A stretch of DNA of 5,867 bases from an uncultured Nitrososphaerota archaeon (GTDB lineage Bacteria; Bacillota; Clostridia; Oscillospirales; Ruminococcaceae). The DNA lies in contig CAKXAF010000159.1 in the NCBI GenBank assembly GCA_934869045.1, forward strand, positions 624-6,490. The letters run 5' to 3'. The position numbers and the translations under genes were made by a program. Every line of letters begins with the position of its first letter. Within the stretch, counting starts at the first letter, position 1. Under the pieces are notes generated by a model. That model did not search any database. It had not been told where the DNA came from and worked only from the letters and a program-made list of their open reading frames with translations. Positions 1-5,723 of this stretch are shown one piece after another.

Positions 1-1
1 C

Positions 2-1657
2 CTATTCCGGCTTTCGCTGGATGAAATGACGCTGATGACTGTAGCCGTTGTCGCAGCTTTCGCCATTGGCGAGGGATTTGAAGGCGCAATGGTCACCATC
101 CTGTTCCAAATCGGTGAATTTTTTGAAAACCGTGCGGTTCGGAACAGCCGCAAACGAATCGACGCCCTGGTCAGTATCGTTCCGGAAAATGCCAACCGCC
201 TGAACCCTGACGGCAGCGTTACCGAGTTGCCTGCCGCTCAGCTGGAGCCAGGCGACCTGCTTCTGATCCGAGCCGGTGACCGCGTCCCCCTGGATTGTGA
301 AGTCCTGGAGGGGGCTGGAGAAGTAGATACCGCAGCCATTACCGGTGAGAGCATCCCGGTTTCTGTCGCTACCGGCAGTGAGCTTCTCTCCGGCATGATC
401 AACCTGACAGCTGCTTTAAAGTGCCGCGCCACCAAGCGAAGCGCCGATTCTGCCGCCAGCAAAATTGCAGACCTGGTTCGGGAAGCCACACAGGAAAAAA
501 GTCAGACAGAACGCTTTATCACCCGCTTTTCCCGGTGGTATACGCCAGCTGTCGTGGTCCTGGCCGCTCTGCTGGCCGTGCTTCCGCCGCTTTTTGGCGC
601 AGGAGACTTCGGTATTTGGCTGAAACGCGCGCTGATTTTCCTGGTTGCCTCCTGTCCCTGCGCACTGGTAATCTCCATCCCGCTCACCTTTTACAGCGTC
701 ATCGGGTCTGCCTCCAAAAAAGGGGCGCTGATAAAAGGCTCCCGCCACGTGGAAACTTTGGCGAAAATCCGAAATGTTGTTTTTGACAAAACCGGCACCC
801 TGACCACCGGAAACCTGTCGGTACAGGAAGTGCGCTCCCTGTCCGCTTTGCCGGAAGAGGAGATCCTCCGCTTGGCCGCTGTCTGTGAAAACGCATCCGC
901 CCATCCCATTGCCAAAGCTGTGACAGCGAAATTCGGGAACCCGCCTTCCCCCGATTCTTCGGAGGAGATCTCCGGAAAAGGCGTCCGGGCGATAATCAGA
1001 GGCAAAACCTACCTCTGCGGCTCGGCCCGCCTCCTTAAAGAGGAAGGGATTTCCCTGGACGGCGCCCCGGAATCCGGTCTTTATCTGGCTGATGAAACAG
1101 CGCTTCTGGGATACATCCAGGTCGGCGACACCGTAAAGCCGGAAGCGAAGGAGACCCTTCAAGAGCTGAAAGCACTGGGCGTTGCCCGGACCATCATGCT
1201 GACCGGAGATCGTGCCCAGGCCGCAGAGGCAGTTCGCACACAGCTTGGTGTGGATGAGGCCCGCAGCAACCTTCTGCCCCAGGATAAGGTAACCGCCCTC
1301 CGCACCGTCCGGGAAACGGGACTCACCGCTTTTGTCGGAGATGGCATCAACGACGGACCGGTACTGGCGGCAGCCGACATCGGCATTGCCATGGGAATGG
1401 GCAGTGATCTCGCCACTCAGACCGCCGACATTGTCCTTCCCGGCAACCGCCTTACCAGCATTCCGGCGGCCATCCGGGCCTGCCGCAAGGGTATGCGGAT
1501 CGCCTCACAGAATATCACCTTTATCCTGATTATCAAGGCTGCAGTGTTGATTCTCGGCGCATTGGGATACGCCCCTATGTGGGCCGCCGTTTTCGCAGAC
1601 GTCGGGACCGCTCTTCTGGCCGTTCTCAACGCCATGCGCGTAACCCGCACGGACTAA
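2..1657 (+). CDS. Heavy-metal translocating P1B-type ATPase, Zn/Cd/Pb exporter type (CadA/ZntA-like), 5' partial
   Basis: This membrane pump uses ATP to export divalent soft metals, probably Zn2+/Cd2+/Pb2+. The reading frame is open to the window edge: the codons before the first ATG at base 26 read LFRLSLDE, which continues the family's helix, so that ATG is internal and the true start lies upstream. Counting from that ATG as residue 1, I see the actuator TGES at 106-109, the membrane metal-site CPC at 210-212 followed by ALVIS, the phosphorylation motif DKTGTLT at 254-260, the P1B-specific HP at 293-294, TGDR at 393-396 and the hinge GDGINDGP at 438-445. The last helix pair carries DVGTALLAVLNAMR at 525-538; an Asp here plus CPC is the family signature of Zn/Cd/Pb rather than Cu transporters. 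The C-terminus is complete. Any N-terminal HMA metal-binding domain, and the promoter, would lie outside the window. The exact metal cannot be fixed from sequence, so no symbol is given. Confidence 0.95.
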   Translation, partial: LFRLSLDEMTLMTVAVVAAFAIGEGFEGAMVTILFQIGEFFENRAVRNSRKRIDALVSIVPENANRLNPDGSVTELPAAQLEPGDLLLIRAGDRVPLDCEVLEGAGEVDTAAITGESIPVSVATGSELLSGMINLTAALKCRATKRSADSAASKIADLVREATQEKSQTERFITRFSRWYTPAVVVLAALLAVLPPLFGAGDFGIWLKRALIFLVASCPCALVISIPLTFYSVIGSASKKGALIKGSRHVETLAKIRNVVFDKTGTLTTGNLSVQEVRSLSALPEEEILRLAAVCENASAHPIAKAVTAKFGNPPSPDSSEEISGKGVRAIIRGKTYLCGSARLLKEEGISLDGAPESGLYLADETALLGYIQVGDTVKPEAKETLQELKALGVARTIMLTGDRAQAAEAVRTQLGVDEARSNLLPQDKVTALRTVRETGLTAFVGDGINDGPVLAAADIGIAMGMGSDLATQTADIVLPGNRLTSIPAAIRACRKGMRIASQNITFILIIKAAVLILGALGYAPMWAAVFADVGTALLAVLNAMRVTRTD

Positions 1658-1666
1658 TCTAAAAAC

Positions 1667-1707
1667 AAATCCCCGTCAGCGTCAGCCGTTGGCGGGGATT
1701 TATTTTC
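1667..1707. terminator. Probable bidirectional rho-independent terminator between the convergent ATPase gene and pilus operon
   Basis: The outer arms AAATCCCCG (1667-1675) and CGGGGATTT (1693-1701) pair perfectly. The inner bases 1676-1681 and 1687-1692 extend the stem to about 15 pairs with two G-U pairs, leaving a 5-base loop. On the + strand the stem runs into TTTATTTTC, and on the - strand into ATTTGTTTTT, so T-rich tails exist in both directions. It lies 9 bases after the ATPase stop and 15 bases after the pilT stop, in the only gap between the two converging transcription units. Confidence 0.88.
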
Positions 1708-1716
1708 AGCGCATAT

Positions 1717-2775
1717 TTAAAGCTTTCTTGCCAAGGTCTCAGGGTTGGCCGCATAAAGCAGCGCGTTTTCCCGGGAAATAATTCCTTCTTTATAAAGGCG
1801 TAGAAGATCGCCGTCCATGGTCCGCATCCCCTCCGATGCGCCGGAATACAATGCGTTGTCGATCTGATAGCTTTTGGATTCCCGGATCAGGTTGCGGATC
1901 GCGCTGTTCATCAGCATGATTTCGAAGGCCGGGACCAGCCCTCCGTCCACTGTCGGGATCAGCTGCTGGGAAACAACGGCTTCCAGCACCATGGAAAGCT
2001 GTATCCGCACCTGCTGCTGTTGATCTCCCGGAAAAACGTCAATGATCCGGTCAATGGTCTTTGCCGCGCCGATGGTGTGCAGCGTGGACAGTACCAGCTG
2101 GCCAGTCTCCGCGGCGGTCAACGCTGTCTGGATCGTTTCAAAATCCCGCATCTCCCCCAGCAGAATGACGTCCGGCGACTGGCGCAGCGCAGCGCGCAGG
2201 GCCTGCACATAGCCCTGCGTATCATGGGAGACCTCCCGCTGGCTGACGATGCTCATCTTGTGGGCGTGCAGGAACTCAATAGGGTCTTCAATAGTGATGA
2301 TGTGGCTGCGGCGGCTGCGGTTAATCCGGTCGATAATACAAGCCAATGTCGTAGACTTGCCGCTTCCGGCGGAGCCGGTAATCAGGACGAGGCCCTTTTT
2401 CTTTTGAGAAAGGCCTGTAACCGTTTCGGGGATATGCAGGCTCCGGGCATCCGGAAGGTTAAAATAAACGACGCGCAGCACGGCGGCCAGTGAATTCCGC
2501 TGTTTATATGCGTTGCAGCGGAAGCGCCCCAGCCCTTTGATGGAAAAAGAAAAATCGTCATCCCCGAAATGTATCAGCGCGTCAATATTCCGGCTGCCTT
2601 CCAGCGCGTAAATCTGCCGGATCAAATCGGATGTGGTATCCGGCATGAGCCTTTCTTCATCCACTGGCATAATGACATCATTGATTTTATAGGAAAGCGG
2701 AAATCCGGATACGATAAAAATATCCGACGCCTTCTGCTCCACTGCCCGCTGCAGGGCCTCCTCAATATCGGTCAC
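1717..2775 (-). CDS. pilT: Type IV pilus twitching motility/retraction ATPase PilT
   Basis: This cytoplasmic hexameric ATPase drives pilus disassembly at the base of the machine. With GTG at 2775 as residue 1 (352 aa, normal PilT length), the N-terminal domain contains ASDIFIVSG, the usual PilT pattern. Then come Walker A GSAGSGKS (134-141), the Asp box TIEDPIEF (161-168), Walker B with DVILLGEMRD (202-211) and the His box STLHT (230-234). AIRNLIRE at 292-299 is the motif typical of PilT and separates it from the extension ATPase PilB/GspE. An earlier in-frame GTG at 2781 exists, but the ribosome binding site AAGGGGG (2784-2790) is only 2 bases from it and 8 bases from the GTG at 2775, so I chose the latter. 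The gene is last in the operon, 36 bases after the preceding stop. Function is confident; the start is less certain by two codons. Confidence 0.95.
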   Translation of the reverse strand: MTDIEEALQRAVEQKASDIFIVSGFPLSYKINDVIMPVDEERLMPDTTSDLIRQIYALEGSRNIDALIHFGDDDFSFSIKGLGRFRCNAYKQRNSLAAVLRVVYFNLPDARSLHIPETVTGLSQKKKGLVLITGSAGSGKSTTLACIIDRINRSRRSHIITIEDPIEFLHAHKMSIVSQREVSHDTQGYVQALRAALRQSPDVILLGEMRDFETIQTALTAAETGQLVLSTLHTIGAAKTIDRIIDVFPGDQQQQVRIQLSMVLEAVVSQQLIPTVDGGLVPAFEIMLMNSAIRNLIRESKSYQIDNALYSGASEGMRTMDGDLLRLYKEGIISRENALLYAANPETLARKL

Positions 2776-2783
2776 GTACACTT

Positions 2784-2790
2784 CCCCCTT
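2784..2790 (-). promoter_or_regulatory. Ribosome binding site deciding the pilT start
   Basis: AAGGGGG on the minus strand. It sits 8 bases before the GTG at 2775 and only 2 bases before the GTG at 2781, which argues for the downstream start. Confidence 0.6.
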
Positions 2791-2811
2791 GGGCCGTTAT
2801 GATACTCATCG

Positions 2812-3285
2812 TTAACTGCCTTCCCAAACGTCCAGAAATTCGTCCTCCCAAATGCCCGTGTTCTCAACACTCCGAGCCGTTACCGTATAGCGGCTGTCTG
2901 CGCCCACCGGATTCACGCGGAAGGAGAGACGGTACACGCGATCCTCGCCCACGGAAAAATCCGCGGTCCCGGAAAGGCCTCCTCCATCCAAGGATATCGA
3001 AATCCCCTCTGTGGAAAGTGCAGCCGCCGCTTCCTCCATATAGTTTTCCGGCGCAGCCGCCAAGACCTCTGCCAAAATCCCGTCAACCTGCGCCAGCGTC
3101 TCCTCAGCTTGAACATCCGCCGCATAATAGGCTGCGGTTCCAGCCAGAGCTTTTTCTGTCAGCCGCTGATCCGCGCGCGCCGTGGAAAAAGACAGGACTG
3201 CAAACACTGTTAAACATAATACCACAAAAATCATTAAAATTGAAGAGGTTCCGACCCCAAAATGGAAATTTCCCTTTTGTTTCAC
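2812..3285 (-). CDS. Hypothetical one-TM protein of the pilus operon (157 aa)
   Basis: I do not recognise a named family. The protein has a short basic N-terminus (MKQKGNFHFG), one strong hydrophobic helix at about residues 13-33 with a GVGTSS entry, and then ARADQR. After that come an Ala/Glu-rich helical stretch (about 40-90) and a probable beta-rich end (about 95-140, including ISISLDGGG and VYRLSFRVNP). Topology is probably N-in, C-out. There is no Glu at position +5 of the helix and no clear prepilin peptidase site, so it is more like a pilus accessory or PilX/GspK-position protein than a normal pilin; that role is inferred from context only. The start is GTG, overlapping the previous gene's stop as GTGA, with AGGGGAG at 3294-3300 placed 8 bases upstream. 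This arrangement suggests translational coupling to the 144-residue gene. Confidence 0.85.
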   Translation of the reverse strand: MKQKGNFHFGVGTSSILMIFVVLCLTVFAVLSFSTARADQRLTEKALAGTAAYYAADVQAEETLAQVDGILAEVLAAAPENYMEEAAAALSTEGISISLDGGGLSGTADFSVGEDRVYRLSFRVNPVGADSRYTVTARSVENTGIWEDEFLDVWEGS

Positions 3286-3716
3286 GGCGTCTTCTCCCCT
3301 TCAGAAAAATATTTTGCGGTATGCAGCACGTAGAGCTCCCCACCGGAAACCTCTTCCAAGCGGATCTCATACCGGCAAAGCACACCAGCCGGGTATGTTT
3401 CGCTTTCCGCAGAAACCACCATCCGAAAATGGGGAGCCTCCTGATCTGGCTGCCAGTCCTCCCCATAGAGCACCTCGAAAGAACCGTTCTCCGTCAACCG
3501 GCTGCCCGGAAAGGAAATATCCGCATTGTCTGCCGCAGCAATCTGTTCCGCCGCTGATGCCGCCGCCAGCATCGCTCCATTTTGGCTGGTATTTTTTTGA
3601 CTCTGCCGGCTGCCCGCAGCAAACAGCCGCAGCGTCACTGCTGCAGCCAAAGCGAAAAACAAAATCACCACCGTCAGTTCCCAAAAAAAGGCCTGCGGCT
3701 TCCCTGTCTGCTTCAT
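3282..3716 (-). CDS. Prepilin-like minor pilin/pseudopilin candidate with atypical processing site (144 aa)
   Basis: The N-terminus MKQTGKPQAFFWELTVVILF looks like a type IV prepilin: a short basic leader and then a hydrophobic helix (about residues 9-33) with a Glu at position 13. If cleavage fell after Gln8, Glu13 would be at the canonical +5 position, but the nearly invariant Gly at -1 is missing; the nearest Gly is residue 5. The rest is a soluble domain with QNGAMLAAASAAEQIAAAD, a short GSFEVLYGEDW strand region, and a C-terminal LCRYEIRLEEVSGGELYVLHTA region typical in style of small minor pilins. ATG at 3716 is preceded by GGGAGGAG (3719-3726). It follows the 161-residue gene by 22 bases and overlaps the next gene by 4. 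Minor pilin is the best guess; substrate and partners are unknown. Confidence 0.82.
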   Translation of the reverse strand: MKQTGKPQAFFWELTVVILFFALAAAVTLRLFAAGSRQSQKNTSQNGAMLAAASAAEQIAAADNADISFPGSRLTENGSFEVLYGEDWQPDQEAPHFRMVVSAESETYPAGVLCRYEIRLEEVSGGELYVLHTAKYFSEGEKTP

Positions 3717-3738
3717 AGCTCCTCCCGGAATGTTTCAA

Positions 3739-4224
3739 TCATTTCTCCGCGCTTCGAATGGCTACCTGAAGATCCCGGCATTCTCCGCCGGTGGTTTCCG
3801 CTTCGAAAAAGATCAGCCGCCCCTCCCGTTCCATTTCAAATAGTTTCATTTGAGCAATTTTTTCACCATCCGCCAAATCAAAGCCCGTATTGCCTTCCAC
3901 TGTGGCGAATTCCCGCAGCCACCCATCGTAATAGTACATGCAGGTAAGGTAGACATCGCCGTCAATGGTTTCCGTAAAGCAGAGCAGATCCGTCCCATCC
4001 GGCGCAGCTGCCAGCGTAACCGCCCCCGCCTCGTCACCGGCATGAATCCGGTTAGCGACATAAGAAAGAGCCGAACGGAGCGCGTTGCTTTCTTCCATAC
4101 CTCCTACGATCCGGCGATAGGCTTTCGCGCCCAGCAGGGTCAGCATCATGGCAGACAGCCCAAAAACCGCAAACACCAGCAGAACGGAAAGCGTCTCCAG
4201 CGCCTGTCCCCGCCGCATTTTCAT
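3739..4224 (-). CDS. DUF4860-like one-TM pilus operon protein (161 aa)
   Basis: The N-terminus is MKMRRGQALETLSVLLVF, followed by a helix to about residue 34 and then AKAYRRI. The soluble part has SNALRSALSYVANRI (47-60), a DLLCFTETIDGDVYLTCMYYY segment (79-99) and WLREFATVEG (102-111). This resembles the clostridial DUF4860 proteins I recall near pilus genes, but no search was run. The layout also matches minor pilins: a basic tip, Gly6, then a hydrophobic helix with Glu10. If cut after Gly6, however, the Glu is at +4 instead of +5. The frame could extend to a TTG at 4254, but ATG at 4224 has a strong AGGGGAGGG site (4231-4239) 6 bases upstream, and the TTG start would overlap the previous gene, so I chose ATG. 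It starts 17 bases after the preceding stop. Confidence 0.82.
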   Translation of the reverse strand: MKMRRGQALETLSVLLVFAVFGLSAMMLTLLGAKAYRRIVGGMEESNALRSALSYVANRIHAGDEAGAVTLAAAPDGTDLLCFTETIDGDVYLTCMYYYDGWLREFATVEGNTGFDLADGEKIAQMKLFEMEREGRLIFFEAETTGGECRDLQVAIRSAEK

Positions 4225-4230
4225 CGTGCT

Positions 4231-4239
4231 CCCTCCCCT
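4231..4239 (-). promoter_or_regulatory. Ribosome binding site deciding the start of the 161-residue gene
   Basis: AGGGGAGGG on the minus strand ends 6 bases before the ATG at 4224. It falls inside the longer TTG-started version of the frame, which makes the longer version unlikely. Confidence 0.7.
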
Positions 4240-4241
4240 GG

Positions 4242-4598
4242 CTACTCCTTCCAAACCGTCGTATCCAATTTTGTACGCCCGCCCTTTGGTACGACCTCAA
4301 TATAGGGCAGGAGATTGGAACCAACAACGTCATAGGTGACCACAAATTTCTGCGTATCCACCTGTACGCCGTAATGCTCGATCAAATAGCCCAAATTCTG
4401 GGGGTAGCTTCCTTCGATGGCATAGCAATTGACTGCCGCCCGACGGATCGCCTCTTCTGTCATCCGGAACTGTTCCGCATCAGCGCCTTTCCCAACGTTT
4501 CCGAAAGCCGCCCAAAATATTCCCAGCAGTGCTGCCATCCCCGCCGCGGATAGGAGGGTCCGTCCCCCTGAACGCCGATTTTCCCGATACAGGCGCAT
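4242..4598 (-). CDS. Hypothetical one-TM protein with pseudopilin-like ectodomain (118 aa)
   Basis: A basic N-terminus (MRLYRENRRSGGR) is followed by one hydrophobic helix at about residues 14-33, then an outside domain. Within it EEAIRRAAVNCYAIEGSYP (48-66), NLGYLIEHYGV (68-78) and KFVVTYDVVGSNLLPYIEVV (84-103) resemble the C-terminal fold of GspG-like pseudopilins, where a helix leads into a Y-x-x-x-G-x-YP-x-x-L pattern. The standard prepilin leader and +5 Glu are absent, so prepilin peptidase processing is doubtful. ATG at 4598 has AAGGAGGGG (4604-4612) 5 bases upstream, and this site overlaps the PilC stop codon, which suggests coupled translation. No named family is recognised; a role in assembling or capping the pilus is inferred from context. 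Confidence 0.82.
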   Translation of the reverse strand: MRLYRENRRSGGRTLLSAAGMAALLGIFWAAFGNVGKGADAEQFRMTEEAIRRAAVNCYAIEGSYPQNLGYLIEHYGVQVDTQKFVVTYDVVGSNLLPYIEVVPKGGRTKLDTTVWKE

Positions 4599-4610
4599 GC
4601 TTTCCCCTCC

Positions 4611-5708
4611 TTATCCGATTGCGGACATAATACCCAGCAGAGGCAGCATAACCGAAAGCAGGATTGCCCCGATCACAACGCTTAAAATGCCGACCATCAC
4701 GGGCTCAATGATCCCGACAGCGGTCTGGATCGCATCATCAGTCTCCCCTTCATAAATGACAGCCAGCTTCTCCATAACTTCATCCAGCGCTCCGGTACGG
4801 AACCCAATCCCGACCATCCGCGCATGCAGTCCCGGAAAAACCCCCTCTGCCAAAATAGCGTCCGCCAGGGATTCCCCGTCCTGCATCCGGTCTTGAACCC
4901 TCCTGACCTTGCCCGATACCACCGGGTCCGGAAGGATGGAGGGAATTAGCTCCAGGGCTTCCTCTGTGTGGTATCCGCTGGAGAGCAGCATGGAGAGCAC
5001 CGAGGCAAAACGGGAGGCTGAAATTTTCTGGGAAAGCTTCCGGCTTGGTCCAAACCCGGCAAATATCCCCGAAAAAAACTGCCGTCCCTTTTCCAAACGG
5101 GACAAAAGCAGCGCGGCTGCCGCTAAAAAGATCACCAGACAAAGGAATACCAAAGCCCCAATGCCAAAGCCGGAGCCCAGTTTCAGAATTGCCCCTCCGG
5201 CGCCGGACGTACCAGTACCCAAGCTCTCAAAAACAGTCCGAAAAATGGGCAGCACCTTGATAACCAGTACCGCAATGACCGCTGTCATTAACAGAACGGA
5301 AATCATAGGGTACAGCACCGCGCTCCGGATCTGCTTTTTCAGCTGGGCGTCCCGGTCGTAATACCCCCCAAGGGACGCCATCACATCCTCTAGCTTCCCG
5401 GCCTTTTCACCAATTTCGACCATATGGACCATATATTCCGGAAAAACGCCAGCTTCATCCAGAGCAATGCTGAAAGAACCGGTATCCAGATACTGGCCCT
5501 CCAGTCCGCCGATGACCCTGCGCCCATCCTCCGGCAGACTCTCGGCAATCGCGGTGAGCCCGTCCTGAAGCGGAATCGCAGATTTCAAAATCAACGTAAC
5601 CTGCATGCAAAACAGAGAAATATCCTCTGAAGAAAGCCGTCCCGGACGTTTGGCCGCCTTCTGCTTCATATGTATCACAAAACTTGGCGGCCGGCCAGCG
5701 GCAGCCAA
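4611..5708 (-). CDS. pilC: Type IV pilus inner-membrane platform protein PilC / type II secretion F family
   Basis: PilC is the membrane platform on which pilins are added or removed by the PilB and PilT ATPases. The 365-residue protein has two T2SSF repeats, about 28-155 and 230-355. Each repeat has an ALxxAGVFPEYMxxMxxIG-like stretch: IALDEAGVFPEYMVHMVEIG in the first, and ILAEGVFPGLHARMVGIG in the second. YPMI at 133-136 and EP at 335-336 enter membrane helices, with helices at about 131-153, 181-203 and 336-358. The protein is somewhat shorter at the N-terminus than typical PilC (about 400 aa). The start is TTG: AAGGAG (5716-5721) lies 7 bases before it, whereas the internal ATG at 5669 has no such site. 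In the second repeat the usual GEExG loop reads GFRTG (302-306). The gene begins 15 bases after the preceding frame ends. Confidence 0.94.
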   Translation of the reverse strand: MAAAGRPPSFVIHMKQKAAKRPGRLSSEDISLFCMQVTLILKSAIPLQDGLTAIAESLPEDGRRVIGGLEGQYLDTGSFSIALDEAGVFPEYMVHMVEIGEKAGKLEDVMASLGGYYDRDAQLKKQIRSAVLYPMISVLLMTAVIAVLVIKVLPIFRTVFESLGTGTSGAGGAILKLGSGFGIGALVFLCLVIFLAAAALLLSRLEKGRQFFSGIFAGFGPSRKLSQKISASRFASVLSMLLSSGYHTEEALELIPSILPDPVVSGKVRRVQDRMQDGESLADAILAEGVFPGLHARMVGIGFRTGALDEVMEKLAVIYEGETDDAIQTAVGIIEPVMVGILSVVIGAILLSVMLPLLGIMSAIG

Positions 5709-5715
5709 GTTCGTA

Positions 5716-5721
5716 CTCCTT
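5716..5721 (-). promoter_or_regulatory. Ribosome binding site supporting the TTG start of pilC
   Basis: AAGGAG on the minus strand, 7 bases before TTG at 5708. An in-frame TAA at 5724-5726, just upstream, excludes any longer start. Confidence 0.75.
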
Positions 5722-5723
5722 TT

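Noticed and set aside
26..28. ATG at 26 as the start of the metal ATPase.
   Set aside because: The frame is open upstream and the preceding codons continue the expected conserved helix, so the gene is truncated by the window edge.
416..1162. Long open frame (248 codons) on the minus strand opposite the metal ATPase.
   Set aside because: It lies wholly antisense to well-conserved ATPase motifs, its translation is low-complexity and Gly/Arg/Gln-rich, and it shows no recognisable domain.
1676..1692. Short GTCAGC repeats (GTCAGCGTCAGC) as a possible direct-repeat site.
   Set aside because: They are fully explained as the inner stem and loop of the terminator hairpin.
2799..3557. Open frame of 252 codons on the plus strand across the 157- and 144-residue genes.
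   Set aside because: The translation is rich in Pro/Arg/Ser with no domain. The minus-strand frames here have strong ribosome sites, TM helices and operon spacing.
3182..3718. Plus-strand open frame of 178 codons.
   Set aside because: A Pro/Ser/Lys-rich shadow of the minus-strand pilin-like genes, with no features of its own.
4225..4254. TTG at 4254 as the start of the 161-residue gene.
   Set aside because: It would overlap the preceding gene, and the strong ribosome site AGGGGAGGG lies within this extension, pointing to ATG at 4224.
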